44,329 bases of DNA from an uncultured Lachnospiraceae bacterium. Its GTDB lineage: Bacteria > Bacillota > Clostridia > Lachnospirales > Lachnospiraceae. The notes beneath the pieces are model-generated. The model was not told the origin of the DNA. It saw nothing but the letters and a program-made list of their open reading frames with translations, and ran no database searches. The stretch spans positions 1 through 44,329 of the forward strand of contig CANRGZ010000005.1 in assembly GCA_947630295.1 (NCBI GenBank), given 5' to 3'. This document shows positions 8,024 through 16,457 of the stretch, in pieces. A program made the position numbers and the translations under genes. Every line of letters starts with the position of its first letter. Positions within the stretch are counted from its first letter, which is position 1.

Positions 8024-9754
8024 TTAATTGCCATATACAATTATAGATATGATGATCACTATGCTAAAAATAACAATTAATGCCACTGTTGTAATTTTAT
8101 CATCATGTTCTATTTTTGATATTTTCGATTTGCAAACTGATATCTGTTCTTTCGAGTCTTTCCAATCTGGAATCTTCTCAAAAAGTTCAAGCGCCGATTT
8201 ATAACCCTTTTTGTTGTCATATATCATATTCAATGTTGCAGAATTATAGATGGCATCACAACGGCGACGTTCCTCTTCCATATGGGTTGCGTATTTTTTG
8301 CAACTCTCCGCCAGTTCACCAGAGTCCTGAAACTCGGAATCATTAATATCCCACCGGCGCAGAGAATCTCTACACAATTCAAATTTCCCTCCGGCGGTTA
8401 TAAACATGTGATAAGCAGCTTCGAAATCTGGTTCATTTTGAGCTTTGCGCATTAATTCATAAGCATCATTATACTTCTTTTTAACGTCTTCTAAGCAATA
8501 TTTCCTATTGAGTTCTGTTTCTGCAATGAGTTGATTATGTGCTTGTTCAGCATAGGTTTTCAAAGTTGAGACTAAATCATCATCACCAAAGCGAATCACT
8601 TTTTTATATTCATCATAATCTAACCATGCAAACCAATTTGCCAAATCTTCCACTTTACAGACATGCTCTTTCGCCATAAGTTTGTAAAGGTACGCATATG
8701 CGTTTTGGGGATCTTGATCCAGAATTCTTTCGCAATAGTTGTTTACTTCTTCCCATTTCGAATCCTCTAAAAATATTTCCACTCGATCAAGTAAAGCACG
8801 CACATTTCCGTTTCCGTTAACAGAAACCGTTTCTTTGACTACTGTCTCCGTTTTATCTGTTTGCACAATTTTTTTAATACCACGTATAAGATCCTGTGTG
8901 AATCCAAGCTTTGACATATCCAACGCCTGCAGATGTGAAAATTCTTCAGGTAAATCATAAGGATCCATATCTTTATAAGCGGGAATTAACATTTTCTTTC
9001 CTCCGCTTTGTTTTACAAATGCAAGATAACGGCTCCATTCATTCCTTACCCAAACAGCATTGAAATACTCTGGCTTTGTACCCAGAACTACCATGACTTT
9101 TGCTGTAAGCAAAGCAGAAAAAATATATGGTTCATACGCAGTTCCAATTTTATCTTCCAGTGTAATACGTGCAAAAAACACATTGAAATTTTCCTGTGTT
9201 AATTGATGATACAGATCGTTAGCCAAAACGCTATCCGGTGTTCTCCTGCCATTTTGATCCGTTTCTTTATAACACAGAAAAACATCAAAAGGCTTTTCTT
9301 TTTGAGAGATAATTAAAATTTCTTTCTGAATGTCATTTATCGCTTTAGCTTCTTGTTCATAGATTTGACGCTGATAATTGTCGCCATATTGAAGTGCCAA
9401 TTTATAGTTATCATCATCAAAAATGGATGTGAACTGTGTGCGATTGACCGTTGGTATGCGTTTATGTGTTGCCGGATCCTCTACATATTCTATGCCATAT
9501 CGACAGAGAACCAGTGACCAGTATGCTTCCGCATCCGTGTTTTCTTCATTCAATATTTGCTCGTAAATTGCAGCAGCTTTATCAAAATCATTATTTCGTC
9601 GAAAATGATTTGCGCGATCATATAAATTGATTCGCTGACTGCTGTCAAGACGCGGCAAGGTCTGCTTTGTTCCGCAATATTCACAGGTTGTCACAGTTGC
9701 ATTATCATTGACTTCCAGTGTTCCGCCACACATTTTGCATTTAAAAAGAGCCAA
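8024..9754 (-). CDS. Zinc-ribbon / TIR-domain protein, C-terminal membrane anchor (copy 1)
   Basis: 576 residues. An N-terminal zinc ribbon has Cys6, Cys9, Cys24 and Cys27 (CKMCGG ... CEYCGT). A helical TPR-like segment follows (about 45-150). The TIR domain runs from about 155 to 296: PFDVFLCYKETD, a loop ARITLEDKIG, and a candidate NADase catalytic Glu208 in TAYEPYIFSALL. The C-terminal half is helical and repeat-like (FEKIPDWKDS), ending in one hydrophobic segment with no more than three residues after it, so it is tail-anchored. Bacterial TIR domains of this kind usually cleave NAD+ in abortive-infection systems; activity here is inference. It starts at TTG, with GGGGG upstream; its paralogue starts at ATG. 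The first ~345 residues nearly equal those of the gene at 9887. Confidence 0.85.
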   Translation of the reverse strand: MALFKCKMCGGTLEVNDNATVTTCEYCGTKQTLPRLDSSQRINLYDRANHFRRNNDFDKAAAIYEQILNEENTDAEAYWSLVLCRYGIEYVEDPATHKRIPTVNRTQFTSIFDDDNYKLALQYGDNYQRQIYEQEAKAINDIQKEILIISQKEKPFDVFLCYKETDQNGRRTPDSVLANDLYHQLTQENFNVFFARITLEDKIGTAYEPYIFSALLTAKVMVVLGTKPEYFNAVWVRNEWSRYLAFVKQSGGKKMLIPAYKDMDPYDLPEEFSHLQALDMSKLGFTQDLIRGIKKIVQTDKTETVVKETVSVNGNGNVRALLDRVEIFLEDSKWEEVNNYCERILDQDPQNAYAYLYKLMAKEHVCKVEDLANWFAWLDYDEYKKVIRFGDDDLVSTLKTYAEQAHNQLIAETELNRKYCLEDVKKKYNDAYELMRKAQNEPDFEAAYHMFITAGGKFELCRDSLRRWDINDSEFQDSGELAESCKKYATHMEEERRRCDAIYNSATLNMIYDNKKGYKSALELFEKIPDWKDSKEQISVCKSKISKIEHDDKITTVALIVIFSIVIIISIIVYGN

Positions 9755-11728
9755 TATTCGTTTCCCCCATTTAAGATAATTAAAATTTTGTAATAGTTTT
9801 CTATATGATTGTTTTTAACTAAATCTTCCAATACTGAAAAGGTGCGCAGCTTATTTATACTATAGAACATTTTAGTTCGCTATACATCACATGCGAATTA
9901 TGCATATAATAATTATAAACATAATAAACACAGCAATTATTATCCAGCTGATCACGTTCTTTTGTTTTGCTTCTTGTGTTTTTCTTTTGTCTAATTGCGA
10001 TAACATTTCTCCTTGACAGTATGATATTTGTGTGAATGAATCCTTCCAATCTGGAATCTTCTCAAAAAGTTCAATCGCTGATTTATACCCGTCTATTGTT
10101 CTTTCTTCCATGTGAGATTTAGCCGAAACATAAATTGTGTCATTACGGCAAATCTCTGCTAGTTCGTCCGCATCCTCGAATCCGGAAATACGTTCAAAAA
10201 TTTTAATTGCTGATTCATAACCATTTATAGTTCTTTCATTCATATAAAACTTGCCTAGTGTATAGTCAGCCTTTTTTTTGCAAATCTCCATAAGTTTATT
10301 AGCATCCTCGAAACCAGAATCCGAAATCCACCTGATTTCGTTTGCACAGTCTTTAAATCTATTTGCAGCAAATTCATACATTTCTACAGCTTTTTCCAGA
10401 TCTGATTCACTTTGCGCTTTGCGCATTAGTTCATACGCAGCATTATACTCATCCCCTGCTATTTCTAAATGGGTATTTCTCTCTTTTTCCATCTCAATAT
10501 CATGTAGATTTTGTGCTTGTTCAGCATAAGATTTCAAAGTTGAGATTAAATCATCATCACCAAAGCGGATAACTTTTTTGTATTCATCCTTATTTTGCCA
10601 TCCATAATTGTTCACCAGTTCTTCCACTTTACAGACTTTCTCTTTCGCCATAAGTTTGTAAAGATACGCATATGCGTTTCTAGGATCTTGATCCAGGATT
10701 CTTTCACAATATCTGTCTGCTTCTTCCCATTTCGAATCCTCCAAAAATATTTCCACCCGATCAAGTAATGCACGTACATTTCCGTTTCCGTTAACAGCAA
10801 CCGTTTCTTTGACTACTGTCTCCGTTTTATCTGTTTTCACAATTTTTTTAATACCACGTATAAGATCCTGTGTGAATCCAAGCTTTGACATATCCAACGC
10901 CTGCAGATGTGAAAATTCTTCAGGTAAATCATAAGGATCCATATCTTTATAAGCGGGAATTAACATTTTCTTTCCTCCGCTTTGTTTTACAAATGCAAGA
11001 TAACGGCTCCATTCATTCCTTACCCAAACAGCATTGAAATACTCTGGCTTTGTGCCCAGAACTACCATGACTTTTGCTGTAAGCAAAGCAGAAAAAATAT
11101 ATGGTTCATAGGCAGTTCCAATTTTATCTTCAAGTGTAATACGTGCAAAAAACACATTAAAATTTTCCTGTGTTAATTGATGATACAGATCGTTAGCCAA
11201 AACACTATCCGGTGTTCTCCTGCCATTTTGATCTGTTTCCTTGTAACACAAAAAGACATCAAAAGGCTTTTCCTTCTGAGAGATAATTAAAATCTCTTTC
11301 TGAATGTCATTTATCGCTTTAGCCTCTTGTTCATAGATCTGACGCTGATAATTGTCGCCATATTGAAGTGCTAATTTATAGTTATCATCATCAAAAATGG
11401 ATGTAAACTGTGTACGATTGACTGTTGGTACGCGTTTATGAGTTGCCGGATCCTCTACATACTCTATGCCATATCGACAGAGAACCAGTGACCAGTATGC
11501 CTCCGCATCCGTGTTTTCTTCATTCAATATTTGCTCATAGATTGCAGCGGCTTTATCAAAATCATTGTTTCGGCGAAAATGATTTGCACGATCATATAAA
11601 TTGATTCGCTGACTGCTATCGAGCCGAGGAAGCGTCTGCTGCGTTCCGCAATATTCGCAGGTTGTCACAGTTGCATTATCATTGACTTCCAGTGTTCCGC
11701 CACACATTTTGCATTTAAAAACAGCCAT
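8719..11728 (-). repeat. Tandem duplication of the zinc-ribbon/TIR gene (period about 1,974 bp)
   Basis: The 5' parts of the two TIR genes (about 8719-9754 and 10693-11728) are almost identical in protein and largely in DNA, in direct orientation. Past about codon 345 the copies diverge sharply. This indicates tandem duplication with later divergence of the 3' parts, or gene conversion keeping the TIR half uniform. Confidence 0.8.
9887..11728 (-). CDS. Zinc-ribbon / TIR-domain protein, C-terminal membrane anchor (copy 2)
   Basis: 613 residues, same plan as its neighbour: zinc ribbon (Cys6, Cys9, Cys24, Cys27), helical segment, TIR domain at about 155-296 with Glu208 in TAYEPYIF, then a divergent C-terminal region. 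This region has an about 40-residue repeat of the form GFEDAnnLxEIC...YxSAIxxFExI, seen twice, and then a partial third (DWKDSFTQISYC). The protein ends in a hydrophobic segment (ISWIIIAVFIMFIIIICII), so it is tail-anchored. It has about one repeat more than copy 1. The ATG at 11728 follows GGAGACG. The upstream dyad CTTTGA/TCAAAG (11751-11766) could be an operator. The repeats may be the sensing or partner-binding part; that is inference. Confidence 0.85.
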   Translation of the reverse strand: MAVFKCKMCGGTLEVNDNATVTTCEYCGTQQTLPRLDSSQRINLYDRANHFRRNNDFDKAAAIYEQILNEENTDAEAYWSLVLCRYGIEYVEDPATHKRVPTVNRTQFTSIFDDDNYKLALQYGDNYQRQIYEQEAKAINDIQKEILIISQKEKPFDVFLCYKETDQNGRRTPDSVLANDLYHQLTQENFNVFFARITLEDKIGTAYEPYIFSALLTAKVMVVLGTKPEYFNAVWVRNEWSRYLAFVKQSGGKKMLIPAYKDMDPYDLPEEFSHLQALDMSKLGFTQDLIRGIKKIVKTDKTETVVKETVAVNGNGNVRALLDRVEIFLEDSKWEEADRYCERILDQDPRNAYAYLYKLMAKEKVCKVEELVNNYGWQNKDEYKKVIRFGDDDLISTLKSYAEQAQNLHDIEMEKERNTHLEIAGDEYNAAYELMRKAQSESDLEKAVEMYEFAANRFKDCANEIRWISDSGFEDANKLMEICKKKADYTLGKFYMNERTINGYESAIKIFERISGFEDADELAEICRNDTIYVSAKSHMEERTIDGYKSAIELFEKIPDWKDSFTQISYCQGEMLSQLDKRKTQEAKQKNVISWIIIAVFIMFIIIICIIRM

Positions 11729-12219
11729 TTTTCCGTCTCCAATCTATATTCTTTGACGTTTCAAAGATATGTATTTATTATTGCGTCTATCAATTAATCT
11801 GATTAATTTCTCTGCCTTGTAATTAATTTCTTCTCATATTCTGGGACAACTTTTGATACAAACGAGGCAGGAAAGAAAAACCGTCAAACATTCGCTCCGT
11901 GTGTGCATTTTGGATTTTTTGTCCCAAATTTCGGGCAAAATTATAAGGCAAAATTCAGAAATGCACACCGCTCCGAAAAAACAAACTGCTCTCAGCGAAA
12001 AACTGGAATTTGTTATTTTTTCTATTGGATATAGATTTATCTTTCTGGTAAAAAACTTCGCCCAATATCAATACCACAATAACAAAAATAATCGTCTCAC
12101 AGGCTCAAAATCTGTTTAGCACTTCATTTTATTGCAGCCCTTACAGGTAGCGTATCGATTCGGTACATTCATTAATTTTATAAAAGAGTCAATAGCATCT
12201 GATATTCTCGCCATAATTC
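11729..12219. other. 491-bp intergenic region with dyads and a long hairpin
   Basis: No convincing gene. It holds, leftward from the SPFH-side unit, an about 20-bp imperfect inverted repeat (11901-11920 with 11949-11968, sharing GTGTGCATTT) enclosing an inner GTCCC/GGGC pair. There are also AATTAAT/ATTAATT (11792-11808) and CTTTGA/TCAAAG (11751-11766). The last two lie within 80 bp of the TIR ATG and are candidate operators. The leftward promoter of the TIR gene must lie here because a terminator precedes it at 12220-12246, but no clean -35/-10 pair could be fixed. Confidence 0.45.
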
Positions 12220-12246
12220 AAAAACCACCAGAAATCTCTCAGGTGG
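12220..12246 (-). terminator. Terminator after the SPFH/membrane-protein genes
   Basis: Read leftward, CCACC (complement of 12242-12246) pairs with GGTGG (complement of 12225-12229), extended inside by a mismatch and three more pairs, and is followed by TTTTTG. It lies 10 bp past the stop at 12257 and separates that unit from the TIR genes. Confidence 0.7.
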
Positions 12247-12256
12247 CCCTTTGTAT

Positions 12257-12817
12257 CTATTTATCAGAGTATTTGTCTGTTCCAAAATCCTTGCGCATTA
12301 AATCACGCAAATCATCAACATATTTCTTAAGTTCATCTTTTTGGGTTTTGTTGTTTTCTTTATATTCAGCGATCTTATAAGCATATATGTTGTCATCTTG
12401 TTCATTACCATGATATATTTCATATTCTTCCCCCGTATCTTCGTTAATCACGTCTTCATAGTTGTTTAGGTTTTCATGCGGATCTATCGAATTGGAGTAT
12501 TCATTATATTGCTTTTGAATATTGAACACATACTCCAGTATTTTTTTGTAACAAGCGAGCACGTTACCTGAAGCAATTAACTTCATACGCCCTTGGAAAG
12601 AGTAGATACTTTCAAAGTAGTCACTATCAAATATCAGATCATTGTTTCTGATTGCTTCTTCAACGGAAGTATAACAATCGATATATAGTACTCTTTGTTG
12701 CTCTGTAACCTTTTCTTTTCTTGCATTCTTAAACTGACATACCATTATGGCGATGGTAATAATAAAACCAATTATTGAGATAATTGGATCCCTATTATTC
12801 GCAATAAAATCAGCCAT
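12257..12817 (-). CDS. Small membrane-anchored protein of unknown family
   Basis: 186 residues. One N-terminal transmembrane segment (about 12-29, IISIIGFIITIAIMVC) is followed by a positively charged stretch (KNARKEK), so the remaining about 150 residues are probably cytoplasmic. That part is helical and acidic toward the C-terminus; no known domain was recognised. A strong site (AAAGGAG) lies 7 bp before the ATG. The gene starts 12 bp after the stop of the four-helix membrane gene and is followed by a terminator, so it is the last gene of that unit. Its company with an SPFH protein suggests a membrane role. Confidence 0.75.
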   Translation of the reverse strand: MADFIANNRDPIISIIGFIITIAIMVCQFKNARKEKVTEQQRVLYIDCYTSVEEAIRNNDLIFDSDYFESIYSFQGRMKLIASGNVLACYKKILEYVFNIQKQYNEYSNSIDPHENLNNYEDVINEDTGEEYEIYHGNEQDDNIYAYKIAEYKENNKTQKDELKKYVDDLRDLMRKDFGTDKYSDK

Positions 12818-12829
12818 AATGTTTCTCCT

Positions 12830-13543
12830 TTATGAACGCTTAGTGGCTTTGCATACTCTGTTACGCTCTGCAAGACTATTTCTAATATCTATGATTTTTG
12901 CTTTTAATGCTTCATCAGAATCGGTTGAAAGTGAATCTTTCAAAATATGTATTTTTTCTGCTATAACAGCTTCGATTCCCTTTGTTTCATCAGATGATAC
13001 GGGATCACTGTATCTAAATTCTTCTGCAAGTTTTTCCAACTCTTTTTTGATTTCAGGTTTACTACAGTAGTCACTAATGCTTGCAATGTTAATATTAAAC
13101 AAAGACACTTGCCTTGTGCTTTCAACAACAGATGAATCTTGTTCTGAAATAATATCTCTCGTATTGTCAGTAATAATCAAGCCTATTGCCGCAGCAGCAA
13201 ACATTATTATGGAAATAACCAGAACAATCCACGATGGAACAATTATGAAAGAGCCAAGAACACATACAATTACACATATACCAAGCTGAGCAATCGTATA
13301 TATTGCACCAACTCTGAAAACGGGAAAGCCATAGACTTTGCTAACCAGTTTCTCATCCTTTCTGAACGCATATAACGTGATGAAAAAACCAACTACAAGA
13401 GCCACGATACAAAAAACAAAAGCGATCCAGCTGGCTGCAATTATTCTAAACGGGATAACAGCAAACATAATAATCAAAACAAAAAGGAGTATTGCATATA
13501 CAGCGAGTAATGATTTAGTCTTTTTGTCAAAGTTAATCTTCAT
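12830..13543 (-). CDS. Four-helix membrane protein with a cytoplasmic C-terminal domain, unknown family
   Basis: 237 residues. Two hydrophobic hairpins (about 9-55 and 73-120) give four membrane segments. They are followed by an about 115-residue soluble, acidic, helical region (VSLFNINIASISDYC, then KKELEKLAEEF). The ATG at 13543 has an excellent GGGAGGG upstream that overlaps the end of the SPFH gene; the in-frame start nine codons earlier has no such site. The SPFH stop ends 2 bp before this ATG, so translation is coupled. No domain was recognised. It is probably a partner of the SPFH protein. Confidence 0.78.
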   Translation of the reverse strand: MKINFDKKTKSLLAVYAILLFVLIIMFAVIPFRIIAASWIAFVFCIVALVVGFFITLYAFRKDEKLVSKVYGFPVFRVGAIYTIAQLGICVIVCVLGSFIIVPSWIVLVISIIMFAAAAIGLIITDNTRDIISEQDSSVVESTRQVSLFNINIASISDYCSKPEIKKELEKLAEEFRYSDPVSSDETKGIEAVIAEKIHILKDSLSTDSDEALKAKIIDIRNSLAERNRVCKATKRS

Positions 13544-13545
13544 AA

Positions 13546-15327
13546 TCAACCCTCCCTCTTGTGTCCGCAATCAGGGCAAAACTTCGTTTTGATTCCGATT
13601 TTCCCACATTCTGGACAATTCCAGGTCGCAGGCTCTTCAGGTTTTTTTGCTCCACACTCCGGGCAGAACTTGGAAATAATATTCTTTTGCCCGCAGGCAC
13701 AGTCCCAACCAACTTTCACTTCCGGCTTGGGAGCGCCACATTCGGGACAGAATTTAGATGTAATCTCTGTCTTTCCGCAAGTACAATTCCAAGTATCACT
13801 CGCAAAAGCAACAACACCGCTGCCAATATCAGCCGACTTTTGCATCATGGGGTTGAGTGCATCCTTAGTCATTCCGATAACGCCACCCATTGCTCCAAGA
13901 GTCACGCCGAGACCAGCAATATCCCCAAGTGCGGAGCCAGCACCACCAGAGCCATTTCCGGTAATACCATTCTGCATTGCTTCCATACCAACCATACGAG
14001 CCGTCTCCTGTTGATAAGTATAACCCTTTGCTCGCATTTCTTCTGCTTCAGCAAATGCTTGAGCTTTGTACGCTTCGGCTTCTGCCTGGGCTTTAATCTT
14101 GAGAGCTTCGGCTTCACCTTGAGCACCGACCATCTTCAATTGAGCCTCGGTCTGAGCTTCAAGCATTTTTCTACTTTGTGCGGCTTCAGCTTCTGCCTTG
14201 CGGATTTCTTCTTCACGAACTTTCAAAGTCTTATCAGCGAACTGTTGCTTGAGCCGACGGAAATTCGGGTCATCATCCGGAGTCATAATAGTTGTTACAA
14301 AGAACTCCGGCATAGTCAGGCCATACTCTGCAAGGATTTCGTTTATGGCAAGACGAAGTTTTTCGGAAAGAACATCAATGTACTCATCAACTTCAAGAAT
14401 GTTTATATTGTTCTCTTTGATGATTCGAGCAAGGTTTGCTTTAACCTTGTTCATTACAAGTGCTTTGAATTTACCAACCACAGAAGTGATGCTGTAAGAA
14501 TCCCCAATCACTTCATTCTGCTTAAACTCAGAGGCAGTACCAACAAGTTTGACAAGAAGCTTTCTTGAATCACATACACGCAGGCTAAAATTACCGCAAG
14601 CTCCAATTTCTATATGTAAGCCAGAAGCAGGGTCAAACAAACGAACCTTACTGTCAGTACCCCATTTGATACCCATTTGGGTAGTGAGATTGACAAAGTA
14701 CACCTCAGAGTGGAATACCTCTGTAGTGTTTGTAGGAAGTTTGTATAAGTTTTCAAGCAAGGGAATGTTCTGCGTGGCAAGTGTGTAACGTCCTGCTCCG
14801 AACAAATCCAACGCTTTGCCATCACGGAAGAAGATTGCCTCTTGGGATTCGTGAACAATCAACTGAGAACCGAGATTATAATCTTCTATCGGATGTTTCC
14901 AGACAAAAGTATCATTACCACCCTCATATTTGATAACACTTGCAAGACCTTGATTCTTAATTTTCTCTTTAGCAATTCGCTCCTGGACATCAATCACAGT
15001 ATCACAGAGAGGGCAAGTGTATTTTGCGCTACTCTTATCTGCAGAAAGTTTGCAGCTACAAGATGGACAAGTAAACTCTGCAAGTGCAGCCATACTTTCT
15101 CTTGTGTTGATTTTTTTGTGACATACAGGACACTTTGCGTCCTCGCCCTTGCTTTGATCATAAACAACGGTATTGCCACAAAAGGGACATACCTTTGACG
15201 ACAGCTTATCGGTCTTTACATTGATGGTATAGCCGCAAGCACAGTCAATTTTCTTCTTTGCGAAGAAGCCAGTAGAAGCTTCCGCATAACGTCCGCAACT
15301 CGGACATTCTATTACGAACTTTGCCAT
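13546..15327 (-). CDS. Zinc-ribbon / SPFH (band 7) domain protein, YdjI-like
   Basis: 593 residues. The N-terminus has three zinc-ribbon units (CPSCGR...CACGY; CPFCGN...CPVC; CPSCSC...CPLC, to about 120). An SPFH/band 7 domain follows (about 130-345), then a long Ala/Glu/Gln-rich coiled coil (about 345-425, with EAEALKIKAQAEAEAYKAQ). A Gly-rich hydrophobic segment comes next, then three more C-terminal ribbons (CGK...FCPECG; CGQ...FCPECG; CPECG...FCPDCG). This matches the Bacillus YdjI class, often labelled virion core protein-like, which makes membrane-associated oligomers linked to envelope stress. Here it heads a coupled set with two membrane proteins. A role as a membrane scaffold for the zinc-ribbon proteins nearby is inference. 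Confidence 0.85.
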   Translation of the reverse strand: MAKFVIECPSCGRYAEASTGFFAKKKIDCACGYTINVKTDKLSSKVCPFCGNTVVYDQSKGEDAKCPVCHKKINTRESMAALAEFTCPSCSCKLSADKSSAKYTCPLCDTVIDVQERIAKEKIKNQGLASVIKYEGGNDTFVWKHPIEDYNLGSQLIVHESQEAIFFRDGKALDLFGAGRYTLATQNIPLLENLYKLPTNTTEVFHSEVYFVNLTTQMGIKWGTDSKVRLFDPASGLHIEIGACGNFSLRVCDSRKLLVKLVGTASEFKQNEVIGDSYSITSVVGKFKALVMNKVKANLARIIKENNINILEVDEYIDVLSEKLRLAINEILAEYGLTMPEFFVTTIMTPDDDPNFRRLKQQFADKTLKVREEEIRKAEAEAAQSRKMLEAQTEAQLKMVGAQGEAEALKIKAQAEAEAYKAQAFAEAEEMRAKGYTYQQETARMVGMEAMQNGITGNGSGGAGSALGDIAGLGVTLGAMGGVIGMTKDALNPMMQKSADIGSGVVAFASDTWNCTCGKTEITSKFCPECGAPKPEVKVGWDCACGQKNIISKFCPECGAKKPEEPATWNCPECGKIGIKTKFCPDCGHKREG

Positions 15328-15563
15328 TTTATCAACCTCATTAGGTATAAGTTTGTTAGACGTTTACGAAACGCCGCAAGCCGTATATTTACGACATTTT
15401 TTGTTATTAAAATCAAATAACTCCTCTCCGGATATGGTTCAATCATCATTGCTCTGTAAAAAGAGTAGTTCAAATGTATTCATAAAAGATCAATGCACTC
15501 AATTGCAAAATGTATACCCTTGTCTCGTTTGGCACAGTTGAAAATTTCAGATTCGAAGATTCA
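15328..15563. other. Intergenic gap between the SPFH and DUF6273 genes
   Basis: 236 bp without a gene. No rho-independent terminator is visible after the DUF6273 stop on the minus strand, so readthrough into the SPFH gene is possible. No strong promoter was found either; a weak TATACC lies about 25 bp before the SPFH ATG. Confidence 0.4.
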
Positions 15564-16451
15564 TTATTCAAGATTGATCCATAAAGCGGGACGGACGGCA
15601 ACATTAATGCCCGTAATAGTGCAACCGGAGTCATGTGTAGACCCGTGGCTATCAACATATGCAGCAAAGGCAGAAGCTCTCCCGGAGGAACGCAGCCACC
15701 AACTGCCGTACTTATCTGCACCTTGCGCAATTGCATAATCTGTCGCCTCACAAGTTGTGTCTGAACTGAAATACTTGTCGACTTCTGTTATGTTGAGTAA
15801 GAATACCCGATCCTGCGCTGCATTGCCAGAATCAGGGCTATATTCAGCATTCTCATCTTCCGTTACCGGATATATCCTTGCTTTTTCATATCCAGAAAAT
15901 GCTTTTCTGATAAAGGAGCTGTTTAACCACTTTCGAAGCGAGCAGGTCTCCCACGTTACGTCCGTATATGAATCATTGTATTCGTGACAGTCAAGTGCAT
16001 ATTTACTTATCAAAAGCAACGACCCACCTTCTTTATTGAATACAGTCCACTCAATTTTTTCTTTTCCGTTAGTAATGTGATTATCCTGCTCATATGTGCC
16101 GAAAAAAACACTATCTCCCACATTTGCTTTTGATAGTAAATCCATCTCATCCTCCAACCTTTGTTTCGGAATAATTACTGTTGTAAACGTAATAACAAAC
16201 ACCATACACGCGCACACGATAGATGCCCCGATGGCAAAAACTTTCTTGCGTTTCTTTGCAGCTTTTTCAGCATCCTTGTGACAAATTTTCGCCTTATCGA
16301 TACATTGCCTGGCATCGTAAAGATTTACTTTCTTGTCATTGTCAAGGCGGGGCAAGATCTGTTTTGCTCCGCAGGAACCGCATACACCGACGTTCTCTCC
16401 CTACTCAAATTCTATTGTCCCGCCGCATATTTTACATTTGTAAATGGACAT
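15564..16451 (-). pseudogene. Zinc-ribbon / DUF6273 membrane protein interrupted by an in-frame amber codon
   Basis: From the ATG at 16451 the frame reads MSIYKCKICGGTIEFE, then TAG (16401-16403, codon 17), then GENVGVCGSCGAKQ and on to a stop at 15564. The four Cys of the zinc ribbon therefore lie on both sides of the stop, and the segment aligns with the N-termini of the TIR proteins (CKMCGG...CEYCGT..LPRLD). The rest has one membrane segment (about 65-88) and a C-terminal DUF6273-type domain (WETCSLRKWLNSSF, WWLRSSG, AVRPALWI). A single C-to-T change in a CAG codon would explain the break. A TTG at 16355 with GGAG upstream could start a truncated 263-residue form without the ribbon. Sequencing error or amber readthrough cannot be excluded. 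Confidence 0.75.
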
Positions 16452-16457
16452 AATGAT

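Noticed and set aside
11853..12119. 88-codon plus-strand frame in the gap before the TIR genes
   Set aside because: No ribosome site or motif; it covers the hairpin at 11901-11968 and looks like chance in AT-rich DNA.
13561..14568. Plus-strand open frame (335 codons) opposite the SPFH gene
   Set aside because: Antisense to a gene with clear zinc ribbons and an SPFH domain; composition is not protein-like.
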